NCBI GenBank assembly: GCA_943370145.1
Contig: CALRPY020000068.1
Location: 1-23,307 of the forward strand
DNA: 23,307 nucleotides
Direction: 5' to 3'
Source of the DNA: Ga0077536 sp943370145
GTDB taxonomy: Bacteria; Pseudomonadota; Gammaproteobacteria; Ga0077536
The translations under genes and the position numbers were made by a program. The number at the start of each line of letters is the position of its first letter. The stretch's first letter is position 1. Shown here in pieces: positions 7,162-13,464 of the stretch. The notes under the pieces were generated by a model. It had not been told where the DNA came from. It saw nothing but the letters and a program-made list of their open reading frames with translations, and searched no databases.

Positions 7162-7539
7162 TCAATCGGGGGTGCCGGACAGATAGTGGCGCCGCGCCGC
7201 GCGGCGGGAGGTGTTCAATTGACGCTGCGCCTCCCGCTGGGCCCGGGCAAAGGCCTGCGTGACCGCCAGCGTACCGTCGGGGTGTCGGGTTTCGATGTTC
7301 AACACGCAACCCGCCTTGCGCAAGCGCACCGTGAGCCGGCATTCGATATCGTTGTCAGGCGTCGCGCCGGCATCGCCGGCCAGCAGTTCAACCCGCACGC
7401 TGGCGACGTCCTCGCCCAGCCCGAGCAGGGTCAGGTGATGCAGTCGCTCGACGGTTTCGTGCCAAACGAGGCTTTCGGGCAGATTGCCCGTGTCCACCAG
7501 TAGACCAGGTGTTGCGGTATAAGGCCGCCGGGATCCCAT
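7162..7539 (-). CDS. HPF/RaiA-like ribosome-associated protein
   Basis: A 125-residue protein with the sequence pattern of the S30AE/RaiA/HPF domain: ETVERLHHLTLLGL as the first helix, VASVRVELL as a strand, then DNDIECRLTVRLRKAGCVLNIE (paired strands), and AVTQAFARAQREAQRQL as the second helix with the alternating Ala/Arg face seen in HPF. A strongly basic tail (SRRAARRHY) follows. HPF and RaiA bind the 30S decoding region and silence or dimerise ribosomes in stationary phase. The first 25 residues have no match that I recognise. The ATG at 7539 follows AAGGAGAGCG; longer frames upstream have no coding character. It is not next to rpoN, the usual place for hpf in proteobacteria, so it may be a paralogue with a special trigger. 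Confidence 0.72.
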   Translation of the reverse strand: MGSRRPYTATPGLLVDTGNLPESLVWHETVERLHHLTLLGLGEDVASVRVELLAGDAGATPDNDIECRLTVRLRKAGCVLNIETRHPDGTLAVTQAFARAQREAQRQLNTSRRAARRHYLSGTPD

Positions 7540-7741
7540 CACGCTCTCCTTCCGCCTCGCGTCAAGCCGGCTGAAGCAGGGGAGCCGGCACGTTCGGTGG
7601 CAGCACCACGGGCTGCATTCGTGGGTGAGCGTACGCCGCCCGGAGGGCAAACGGGATTCGAAAAATACGCGAGCTCAGTTCGATGCGGTCGATGCGCGAA
7701 CCGTCGCAGGTCGCGAACGGTCGGTGCGGGAAAGAAGGAAT

Positions 7742-7769
7742 GGACGGCGGCCCGGGCGGGCCGCCGTCC
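7742..7769 (-). terminator. Strong terminator of the spe operon
   Basis: A perfect 12-bp GC-rich stem (7742-7753 with 7758-7769) encloses a GGGC loop, 9 bp beyond the speD stop. On the minus strand it is followed by ATTCCTTCTTTCC, a pyrimidine-rich tract. This is the clearest terminator in the window. Confidence 0.75.
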
Positions 7770-7778
7770 GTCAACGGC

Positions 7779-8192
7779 TCAGGCGACGCGCTGGACGCGC
7801 GCCTGCGGCAGCAGCCGACCGCGACGGAAGTTGTCCGCCGACACGGTTTCCGGGCTGAAGCGCTCTTCGAGGAGGGCAAGGCAACGCATGACATCGGCGT
7901 CGCCGCACATGAACACGTCGATCGCGGCATAGCCGGCTTCCGGCCAGGTGTGGATCGTGATGTGGCTCTCGGCCAGCACCGTCACGCCGCTGACACCCGC
8001 GCCGTCACCGAAGTGGTGATAGTGCGAATGAAGGATCGTCGCCCCTGCCGCACGTGCACCGTCTTCGAGGGCACGGCAGATATATTCGGGTTCCATCAGG
8101 TGGTCGGCACCCCAGAACTCGATCAGCAGGTGATCGCCGGCGTAGCGCTCGCCGTCGTCGCCGAACTTGAAGTGGTCAAGCTGTTCAGTCAT
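7779..8192 (-). CDS. speD: S-adenosylmethionine decarboxylase proenzyme, class 1B
   Basis: A 137-residue pyruvoyl-dependent AdoMet decarboxylase, which supplies decarboxylated AdoMet (aminopropyl donor) for spermidine synthesis. The self-cleavage motif is intact: AESHITIHTWPE with Glu75-Ser76, where Ser76 becomes the pyruvoyl group. His81 and Cys96 (in FMCGD) have the +5 and +20 spacing of Thermotoga maritima Ser63/His68/Cys83. Length fits the short class 1B proenzymes. The ATG at 8192 overlaps the speE TGA (ATGA) and follows a G-rich Shine-Dalgarno-like run; an upstream ATG at 8222 lies inside speE. It is the last gene of the operon. Confidence 0.93.
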   Translation of the reverse strand: MTEQLDHFKFGDDGERYAGDHLLIEFWGADHLMEPEYICRALEDGARAAGATILHSHYHHFGDGAGVSGVTVLAESHITIHTWPEAGYAAIDVFMCGDADVMRCLALLEERFSPETVSADNFRRGRLLPQARVQRVA

Positions 8193-9061
8193 GCCAACCC
8201 CCCTGTATTTTCCTGCATCCAACGTGGTAACACGAAGCTCGCGACATGCAGCTCCGGTGTGTAATGCCGGGTGGTCATGCCTGATTTTTCAAAGCGGGCA
8301 CGCACCGTTTCCAGCTGTGGCGTCATCACCGCCACATCATCGCTGGCATAACCCAGCGCCATGTTGCCGCCGTAGTAGGTCGGCACCGCTATCGCGTAGC
8401 AGCGCGCCAGCAGGCCGAGGCTGCGCAGCAGCTTCATGCTGCCCTTCGCCTCCTCCGGCTGCAGGAACGGCACCCCGTCCTGCAGGGCGAGCACGCCGCC
8501 CGGGTTCAGGGCGCTCCGGCACAGGTGGTAGAAGGTCTCCGAGAAGAGGACCTCCGCCGCACCGACCGGATCCGTCGAATCGACGAGTATCACGTCGTAA
8601 CGGTTCTTTTCGCGCTTGATGAACTCGAAGGCGTCCTCGATGACCAGCGACGCGCGGGGGTCCGCGTAGATCCTGCCCGCGTCGTTCAGCGTCGGCATGT
8701 GCTCGATGCAGTAGTCGACGACCGTGCGGTCGATTTCGACCATGTCGACGTGCTCGATGTCGTGCTTGAGCACTTCGCGCAGGATGCCGCCGTCACCACC
8801 GCCGACGATCATCACGCGACGCGGGTTCGCACAACCGAACATCGGCACGTGCGTCAGCATCTCGTGATAGACGAATTCGTCAGCCTCGGTGGTCTGGATG
8901 ATGCCGTCCAGCACGAGCACCTTGCCCCAGCGTTTGGTGGCGTAGATGTCGACCTTCTGGTACGGCGTCTGCCCCTGGAAGAGCAGCGCATCCGCGGTGA
9001 AGCCCTGGAAAATCTCGTTCCCGTAAAGGGTTTCCTGTACCCGCAGCCCCACCGTAGTCAA
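8189..9061 (-). CDS. speE: Spermidine synthase (polyamine aminopropyltransferase)
   Basis: A 290-residue aminopropyltransferase that joins decarboxylated AdoMet and putrescine to give spermidine. The N-terminal beta domain (SKVD-like QKVDIYATKRWGKVLVLDG, then QTTEADEFVYHEMLTHVP) leads into a Rossmann domain with VMIVGGGDGG at 83-92, VEIDRTVV at 108-115, and catalytic Asp161 in DSTDPVG, with Asp164 also conserved. GGVLALQDG and TYYGGNMALGYAS complete the family pattern. The first codon is TTG at 9061, overlapping the TGA of the upstream SpeD paralogue (TTGA); a GTG three codons later is an alternative. The uncommon start may lower its translation relative to speD. It is the middle gene of a three-gene polyamine operon. 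Confidence 0.93.
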   Translation of the reverse strand: MTTVGLRVQETLYGNEIFQGFTADALLFQGQTPYQKVDIYATKRWGKVLVLDGIIQTTEADEFVYHEMLTHVPMFGCANPRRVMIVGGGDGGILREVLKHDIEHVDMVEIDRTVVDYCIEHMPTLNDAGRIYADPRASLVIEDAFEFIKREKNRYDVILVDSTDPVGAAEVLFSETFYHLCRSALNPGGVLALQDGVPFLQPEEAKGSMKLLRSLGLLARCYAIAVPTYYGGNMALGYASDDVAVMTPQLETVRARFEKSGMTTRHYTPELHVASFVLPRWMQENTGGLA

Positions 9062-9456
9062 ACCGCCTTGGCGAGGGCGGGCGCGAAGCGGCCGCGTTCG
9101 AGCACGGTGCTTTCAACCGTCTCCGGCTGGAAGTACTTGCGGCAAACGTTGATCGCGACTTCGTTGTCGAAGCGCGCGCAGGAAAAGATATCGATGTAGA
9201 TCTGGCCCTTGTTCTCGGCGAAGTGGGCGCAGATGTTCGAGGTTTCGATCAACTGCAGCAGGGTGTAACCCGCAGCGTCGAAGGAGTGCGTGGCGAAGTG
9301 TTCCAGGATCGGTTCGCCGTACGCCTTCATCTTGATGGCGTCGACCAGTTCAAGGACCCAGGCACGGATGTTGTCCGCGCTCGTGAGGAGGTTGCGCGGG
9401 CAGCCCGCGAGATCGAGAACCAGGTGTTGACCCCAGATCGGTGCTTCATCATGCAT
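9058..9456 (-). CDS. Divergent SpeD-superfamily pyruvoyl decarboxylase paralogue
   Basis: A 132-residue SpeD-fold protein clearly different from the canonical SpeD two genes downstream. Residues 69-80 read LIETSNICAHFA. Aligning Ser73 with the pyruvoyl-forming serine puts His78 at +5 and Cys93 (DIFSCARFD) at +20, exactly the canonical catalytic spacing. However, the residue before Ser is Thr72 rather than Glu, and the following His is Asn74. The ending (KYFQPETVESTVLERG) is SpeD-like. It is probably a self-processing decarboxylase. AdoMet may still be the substrate, but SpeD homologues that acquired ornithine or arginine decarboxylase activity have been described (work from the Michael laboratory), and making putrescine beside speE would be coherent. 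The ATG at 9456 follows GAGGA about 10 bp upstream. Confidence 0.8.
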   Translation of the reverse strand: MHDEAPIWGQHLVLDLAGCPRNLLTSADNIRAWVLELVDAIKMKAYGEPILEHFATHSFDAAGYTLLQLIETSNICAHFAENKGQIYIDIFSCARFDNEVAINVCRKYFQPETVESTVLERGRFAPALAKAV

Positions 9457-9514
9457 CTGCAGAAATCCTCGCAGTTAAATTGCCGTCGAATACAGCCAAA
9501 AACAACCGCGAGCA

Positions 9515-9537
9515 GGGCACCCTCCGCAAAGGCGCCC
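9515..9537 (-). other. Leader hairpin in the spe operon 5' untranslated region
   Basis: On the minus strand GGGCGCC (9537-9531) can pair with GGTGCCC (9521-9515): 7 bp, one G-U, 9-nt loop. About 9 nt later comes TTGTTTTT, so the element looks a little like an attenuator, though the stem-to-T-tract distance is longer than usual. It lies about 60 nt before the ATG at 9456. No peptide or riboswitch consensus is recognised. Confidence 0.3.
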
Positions 9538-9583
9538 GGTTTCTGAAAATGGCGCTATGCTCGGAGAGCCCTCCTCGACATCG

Positions 9584-9613
9584 AATATGTGTTCTTAACA
9601 GAACAACTCACAA
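9584..9613 (-). promoter_or_regulatory. Likely spe operon promoter with embedded inverted repeat
   Basis: On the minus strand TTGTGA (9613-9608) and CATATT (9589-9584) form a sigma70-like pair with an 18-bp spacer. Within the spacer is the perfect inverted repeat TGTTCT-N4-AGAACA (9590-9605), placed where a repressor would block RNA polymerase. Transcription would begin near 9577, giving a leader of about 120 nt. The region 9457-9739 contains no gene that I can support. Confidence 0.5.
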
Positions 9614-9739
9614 AGCCTCCGGGCCGTTGCGGAGCGCGCAATGTACTCTTTTCGGACGTGATTGCAAGAATTTTTTGGACCTTCCCGGCGCGATGACGAC
9701 AGGTGCGTGAGACACACCCGCCGCGGCGCCGAATGGCGC

Positions 9740-10408
9740 TCAAGGCGGGACGACAGGCAGCCCGAGCCGCTCGCACAGCCATGGCAGCCGGGATGCCAGT
9801 GCCGCGCTGAAGCCGCCGAAGTCGTAATGGTCGACCCCTTCAATCAGATCGCAGGCCGCGTCGACGCCACGCTCGCGCAGGCACTCGAGCGCCGCCGCGG
9901 TGACGGCGGACGGGAACAGCCTGTCCGCAGTCGAATTCAGCGCGCGCACGGGGGTGTTCCCGGGCGCCGCCTGCGGGGGCGGCCCCGCCAGCGGCACGGC
10001 CGCGGCGAAGTGCCCCGGCGCCTGGGACAGCAGATGCCAGGTGCCGATGGCGCCGAGACTGTAGCCGGTCACCACCCGCCGCGTGGGCGCGCAGGCATAG
10101 CCCTGTTCGACGACCCGGGCCACTTCGAAGGCGTTGCGCGTGTTGGCAGGCGTCGTCCAGTCGCCGCCGACCGACACCGGCGCGACCATCACGGCCCCGA
10201 GCGCGCGCCAGGCGGGGAGCAGCAGGTGCTCGAGCAGGGGCCTGCCGTAGTAACCGTGGGGTTCACCGCCGTAGTGCAGGCACAGCACCAGCGGCGCGGC
10301 GCGGAGCGCGCCGGGCGGCAGCGCGATCGTGCAGCGCACCCGACAGCCGCGTGACAGCTCGAGTTCGCGATCGTGCAGCCCCGGTTGGGCTGGCAGGTCG
10401 GGGTTCAC
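9740..10408 (-). CDS. Alpha/beta hydrolase (esterase/peptidase-like)
   Basis: A 222-residue serine hydrolase with no signal peptide, so cytoplasmic. The nucleophile elbow is GYSLG with Ser117. Asp162 (NSTADRLFP) and His194 (EGVDHYDFG) complete a likely catalytic triad, and LCLHYGGEPHGYYG (42-55) supplies the oxyanion loop. The pattern is closest to the predicted-peptidase/PHB-depolymerase/feruloyl-esterase branch; the substrate is unknown. The start is a GTG at 10408, ten bases beyond the stop of the response regulator gene, so it is probably co-transcribed with the redox two-component system. A small GCGCC-GAAT-GGCGC hairpin (9726-9739) adjoins its stop codon and may end the transcript. Confidence 0.78.
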   Translation of the reverse strand: MNPDLPAQPGLHDRELELSRGCRVRCTIALPPGALRAAPLVLCLHYGGEPHGYYGRPLLEHLLLPAWRALGAVMVAPVSVGGDWTTPANTRNAFEVARVVEQGYACAPTRRVVTGYSLGAIGTWHLLSQAPGHFAAAVPLAGPPPQAAPGNTPVRALNSTADRLFPSAVTAAALECLRERGVDAACDLIEGVDHYDFGGFSAALASRLPWLCERLGLPVVPP

Positions 10409-10418
10409 GGCACGGCGC

Positions 10419-10952
10419 TCAGGCGAGCCCCGAGGGACGTTTCTGCAGCTTGCGTTGCAGGGTGCGGCGGTGCAGGCCGAGGCGCTTCGCCGCCGCCGAG
10501 ATGTTGCCTTCGCATTCGTTCAGCACTTTCTGGATGTATTCCCACTCGAGCCTGCCCAGCGGGGTCGGCGCCGCCGCGATCCCGGGCGCCGCCGCCCCCG
10601 GCTGGTGGCCGAAGGCGGCAATGATTTCGTCGACGTCGGCAGGTTTCGTGAGGTACTGGTGCGCGCCGAGCTTCACCGCGTCGACCGCCGTCGCGATGCT
10701 TGCGTAGCCGGTCAGCACGACGATGCACAGGCCGGGACTCACCGCCAGCAATCGCGGAATCAGTTGCAGGCCACTGCCGTCCGGCATGCGCAGGTCCAGC
10801 ACCGCGTGGGTGCAGGGCTGCGCCGCGGCGCCGGCCAGCGCCGCCTCAGCGGTGTCGGCGCTGACGGTTTCGTAGCCTCGACGCTGGAAGGCCTGCGCCA
10901 TCACCTGCAGCAGCACGAGATCATCATCGACGAGCAGGATGCGCGGATTCAC
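10419..10952 (-). CDS. regA: RegA/PrrA/RoxR-type redox response regulator
   Basis: A 177-residue response regulator of the RegA/ActR/PrrA/RoxR family. The receiver domain has Asp9-Asp11 (LLVDDD), phospho-acceptor Asp53 (VLDLRMPDGSG), Thr81 (LTGYASIATAV) and Lys103 (LTKPAD). An Ala/Pro-rich linker (118-131) connects to a Fis-type helix-turn-helix: LEWEYIQKVL, then GNISAAAKRLGLHRRTLQRKLQKR, matching the characteristic HRRTLQR recognition helix. RegA-type proteins control respiration, carbon fixation and other redox-dependent genes. The start is GTG at 10952, overlapping the TGA of the sensor kinase (GTGA), so the pair is translationally coupled. In Pseudomonas the equivalent is RoxR. Direct targets cannot be inferred here. 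Confidence 0.88.
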   Translation of the reverse strand: MNPRILLVDDDLVLLQVMAQAFQRRGYETVSADTAEAALAGAAAQPCTHAVLDLRMPDGSGLQLIPRLLAVSPGLCIVVLTGYASIATAVDAVKLGAHQYLTKPADVDEIIAAFGHQPGAAAPGIAAAPTPLGRLEWEYIQKVLNECEGNISAAAKRLGLHRRTLQRKLQKRPSGLA

Positions 10953-12205
10953 GATGCGGTGGTCTGCAGCGAAGCGAAGGGAATCTCGATGTGGACCTCG
11001 GTGCCGCCCCCGGCCGGCGTCCGGAAGTCGACATGGCCGCCGAGACGCTGGATCACGCTGTGCGCCAGGTAGAGCCCGATTCCGAGGCCGCGGTCGCCCT
11101 TGGTCGTGACGATGCGCCGCCCGACCTGGCCGCGCAGCTTGTCATTGATGCCAGGACCGTCATCCCGGACATCGAGCCACATTGCGCGCTGGTCCCAGGC
11201 GCCGTGCACGTCGACCCGGATGGTCGAAGCGTCGGCGGCATTGTTCAGCACGTTGGACAAAGCCTGCTGCAGGGTGCGATCGGCGACGATCGTCGGCGCC
11301 GGCCGCGAGCCTTCGAGCGCGATCCTGATGTCGACCTCGGGCTGCTCCGACTGCCAGGCGTGCAGCAGCCGGTCGAGGAACTCGTCTGCCGTCACCGGTC
11401 GTCCGCTGTCGGCCGGCAGCTGCCCCGCATCCGCCGCGAGGCGCGCGAGGCTCGCCTTGCAGCGCTGGATCTGCTCACGCAAGAGGGAGATCGACTGGCG
11501 CAGCGGCGGCTGTGACGCGAGATCGGTTTCGAGATCCTTGGCCAGGATCGCCATCGTCGCGAGCGGGGTGCCCAGTTCGTGCGCCGTACCGGCCGCGAGC
11601 GTGCCGAGCGCGATGACCCGCTCGGCCTCGAGCGCCTGCTCGCGGGCCCGGGCGAGCGCGAGGTCATGTTCGCGCAGGGTGCGCGCAATCCGGGCGACGA
11701 AATAGGCGATGCAGACCGCGCTGAGGACGAAGCCGTACCACATGCCCCACAGGTGCAGCTCGACGCCGTGCGCATGCGCGCCAGCGCGCATGTCGTGGTT
11801 CGCGATCGGCACGTTGAAGAACATCAGCAGCGTGTAGCAGGCGATCGCGGCCACCGCGATGCCGAGCGACGCGCGCATCGGCAGCGTCGCCGCCGCGAAC
11901 ACGATGGGCAGGAGGAACAGGGAGATGAACGGGTTCACCGAGCCGCCGCTGAAATAGATGAGCACCGTCAGCGCGGTCAGGTCGGCGGCGCACTGGCGCA
12001 CCAGCTCGGCGGTGCCCGGGGCGCCCCCGAGCCGCAGGCGGCGCCAGGACCAGGCCGTGTAGCAGGCCATCGCGGCGAACACCGTCAGGACGATCGGCCA
12101 GGGCACGGCGAGGTTGAAGCGCGCGCCGATGAACGCGAGGCCCAGGGCCTGGGCGCCGATGATCAGCAGGCGTAACTGCAGCAGGTATTTGAGGAGCGTC
12201 TGCAC
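10949..12205 (-). CDS. regB: RegB/PrrB/RoxS-type redox sensor histidine kinase
   Basis: A 418-residue membrane histidine kinase. About six hydrophobic segments occupy residues 8-172. The heptapeptide GGSVNPF (87-93) is the ubiquinone-sensing GGxxNPF motif of RegB. The H-box is LAAGTAHELGTPLATMA with phospho-acceptor His209. Cys249 in EQIQRCK corresponds by context to redox-active Cys265 of Rhodobacter capsulatus RegB. The ATPase domain has NVLNNAADAS (N-box, 318-327), DDGPGI (348-353) and GDRGLGIGL (370-378). Both redox-sensing elements are therefore kept. The start is GTG at 12205; a perfect TATAAT lies 28 bp upstream. It heads a minus-strand unit with regA and the hydrolase. Confidence 0.9.
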   Translation of the reverse strand: MQTLLKYLLQLRLLIIGAQALGLAFIGARFNLAVPWPIVLTVFAAMACYTAWSWRRLRLGGAPGTAELVRQCAADLTALTVLIYFSGGSVNPFISLFLLPIVFAAATLPMRASLGIAVAAIACYTLLMFFNVPIANHDMRAGAHAHGVELHLWGMWYGFVLSAVCIAYFVARIARTLREHDLALARAREQALEAERVIALGTLAAGTAHELGTPLATMAILAKDLETDLASQPPLRQSISLLREQIQRCKASLARLAADAGQLPADSGRPVTADEFLDRLLHAWQSEQPEVDIRIALEGSRPAPTIVADRTLQQALSNVLNNAADASTIRVDVHGAWDQRAMWLDVRDDGPGINDKLRGQVGRRIVTTKGDRGLGIGLYLAHSVIQRLGGHVDFRTPAGGGTEVHIEIPFASLQTTAS

Positions 12206-12232
12206 GGCCGGCCCTGGACGGGGAGGTGCGCG

Positions 12233-12238
12233 ATTATA
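12233..12238 (-). promoter_or_regulatory. -10 box of the regBA promoter
   Basis: A perfect minus-strand TATAAT is preceded by GC-rich DNA with no convincing -35 at 16-18 bp. Transcription would start near 12226, about 20 nt before the GTG of the sensor kinase. The lack of a -35 suggests an activator-dependent promoter, possibly autoregulated by RegA. Confidence 0.5.
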
Positions 12239-12267
12239 GCCCCCACGCGGCCGTGGCCTGCTGCGAC

Positions 12268-12290
12268 AAAAGGGCGCAGCCTGCGCGCCC
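12268..12290 (-). terminator. Rho-independent terminator after bcp
   Basis: On the minus strand GGGCGC (12290-12285) pairs with GCGCCC (12277-12272) and is followed at once by TTTTG. It lies 27 bp beyond the bcp stop and upstream of the regB promoter, so it separates the cupin-bcp unit from regBA. Confidence 0.6.
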
Positions 12291-12316
12291 CGGCGCGGCA
12301 GGCGCGCCCGTCGCGT

Positions 12317-12781
12317 TCAGGCCTTCAGCGCGGCCAGCACGGCTTCCGGATGAGTCTCCGCCTTCGCGACCCGGGCCCAGTGCTTGCGCACCTTGCCATC
12401 GGCGCCGATCCAGACCGTGGAGCGGATGACGCCCATCGTCTTCTTGCCGTACATGGTTTTCTCGCCATAGGCGCCGTACTTCTCCATGACCTTGCGGTCC
12501 GGGTCGGACAGCAGGATGAAGGGCAGCGAGTATTTCTCGACGAACTTCGTGTGCGAGGCCGCGTCGTCGGGCGAGATGCCGATCACGACGACGCCCCGCT
12601 GCTCGAGTTCGCGCCAGTTGTCGCGAAAACCGCAGGCCTCCTTCGTGCAACCCGGGGTATCGTCCTTCGGGTAGAAGTAGACGACGACATCCTTGCCCTT
12701 GAAATCCGCCAGCGAAACCTTGTTGCCACCGGCATCCGTCAACGTGAACGCCGGCGCGGCCTTGCCTTCTTCTATCGCCAT
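12317..12781 (-). CDS. bcp: Thioredoxin-dependent thiol peroxidase (peroxiredoxin Q/BCP)
   Basis: A 154-residue atypical 2-Cys peroxiredoxin that reduces hydroperoxides in the cytoplasm, recycled by thioredoxin. Peroxidatic Cys45 lies in YPKDDTPGCTKEAC, with Thr42 as the conserved active-site residue, and resolving Cys50 is five residues on, as in E. coli Bcp. The rest (VVVIGISPDDAASHTKF, KYSLPFILLSDPDRKV, GVIRSTVWIG with the conserved Arg) is typical and full length. The ATG at 12781 has AGGA about 9 bp upstream. The cupin gene ends 27 bp before it, so the two are probably co-transcribed. Next to a redox two-component system this makes a small redox-themed neighbourhood, although a terminator separates them. 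Confidence 0.93.
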   Translation of the reverse strand: MAIEEGKAAPAFTLTDAGGNKVSLADFKGKDVVVYFYPKDDTPGCTKEACGFRDNWRELEQRGVVVIGISPDDAASHTKFVEKYSLPFILLSDPDRKVMEKYGAYGEKTMYGKKTMGVIRSTVWIGADGKVRKHWARVAKAETHPEAVLAALKA

Positions 12782-12808
12782 GTCTTGGTATCCTGCTGCT
12801 CTGGCGGA

Positions 12809-13339
12809 TTACTCGCTGGACCGCGAGCGCCGCATGTTCGTGATCAATTCCTCGTCCATGTTCGCCGGCACGACTTCCTCGGCATCGGCGCTGTCGTAGA
12901 TTTCGAGGCCGTCGCCCTGCCGGAACATCCGCTTCCCGTCGCGCGGAAAATCGGCCAGGTCGACCTCGGTACGACTGCCCCCCATCAGGCAGATCAGGCT
13001 CTTCTGGAACGGGTTGCGCAGCTGGTGGGGCGCGGTCGGCGCGGGAAAGCCGGCGAAGTCGCCCGGCCCGAGCAGGTGTTCGGTCTCCTCGATCTCGAGC
13101 ACCCCCTGCCCCTGCAGCACGTAGATCCATTCCTCCTCGCAGGTGTGCGAGTGATAGAGCGAGGCGACCGTGCCCGACGCGAGGCGCACGACGCGGATGC
13201 GGCTGTGCTTCAGGCCGACCATCTGATCGAGATTCGCGCCGGCGACGATGCTGCCGGGATTCCACGGATAGGTGATCGAGTGACGAAACTCGAAGGCCTT
13301 CTCGGCGCGCACGATGTGGTTTTTTTCGTCCTTGCTCAT
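12809..13339 (-). CDS. Cupin-domain protein
   Basis: A 176-residue single-domain cupin. Motif 1 is HSHTCEEEWIYVLQGQG with His63, His65 and Glu69 or Glu70 as metal ligands; motif 2 is GDFAGFPAPTAPHQLRN with His105. The N-terminal part (residues 20-50) and the acidic C-terminal extension (DSADAEEVVPANMDEE) flank the barrel. The family covers isomerases, dioxygenases and sugar-binding regulators; I cannot assign a substrate. The extended C-terminus after the GDGLEIYDSAD segment resembles cupins annotated only as hypothetical. The ATG at 13339 is chosen because an upstream ATG at 13393 adds only an Arg-rich, low-quality extension. It is the first gene of a unit with bcp. Confidence 0.8.
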   Translation of the reverse strand: MSKDEKNHIVRAEKAFEFRHSITYPWNPGSIVAGANLDQMVGLKHSRIRVVRLASGTVASLYHSHTCEEEWIYVLQGQGVLEIEETEHLLGPGDFAGFPAPTAPHQLRNPFQKSLICLMGGSRTEVDLADFPRDGKRMFRQGDGLEIYDSADAEEVVPANMDEELITNMRRSRSSE

Positions 13340-13428
13340 CGGGATCCCGGCTGGATGACGGCGGCGGCGTGGTCGGCGGCAGTGTAGCACCACGCCGACG
13401 TGGCGGTCGGCGGGCCGGGGTTTTCAAT

Positions 13429-13434
13429 TAAAAT
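13429..13434 (+). promoter_or_regulatory. Possible -10 box for the gloC transcript
   Basis: TAAAAT lies in a short AT-rich patch 31 bp before the GTG of gloC, between divergent genes. The expected -35 position is GC-rich with no match, so the box is supported only by composition and location. Confidence 0.35.
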
Positions 13435-13464
13435 GCGGCAAGTCCACCGCAGTCGAGCCAGCCC

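Noticed and set aside
7696..7722. Near-direct repeat GCGAACCGTC / GCGAACGGTC spaced 17 bp
   Set aside because: It is short, GC-rich and not perfectly matched, and could arise by chance at this composition. It was not strong enough to call an operator.
7562..7741. Possible small minus-strand gene between the spe terminator and the HPF-like gene (ending PPNVPAPLLQPA)
   Set aside because: The frame has no good start after the terminator, no recognised family and only weak coding character. The stretch probably holds the HPF-like promoter.
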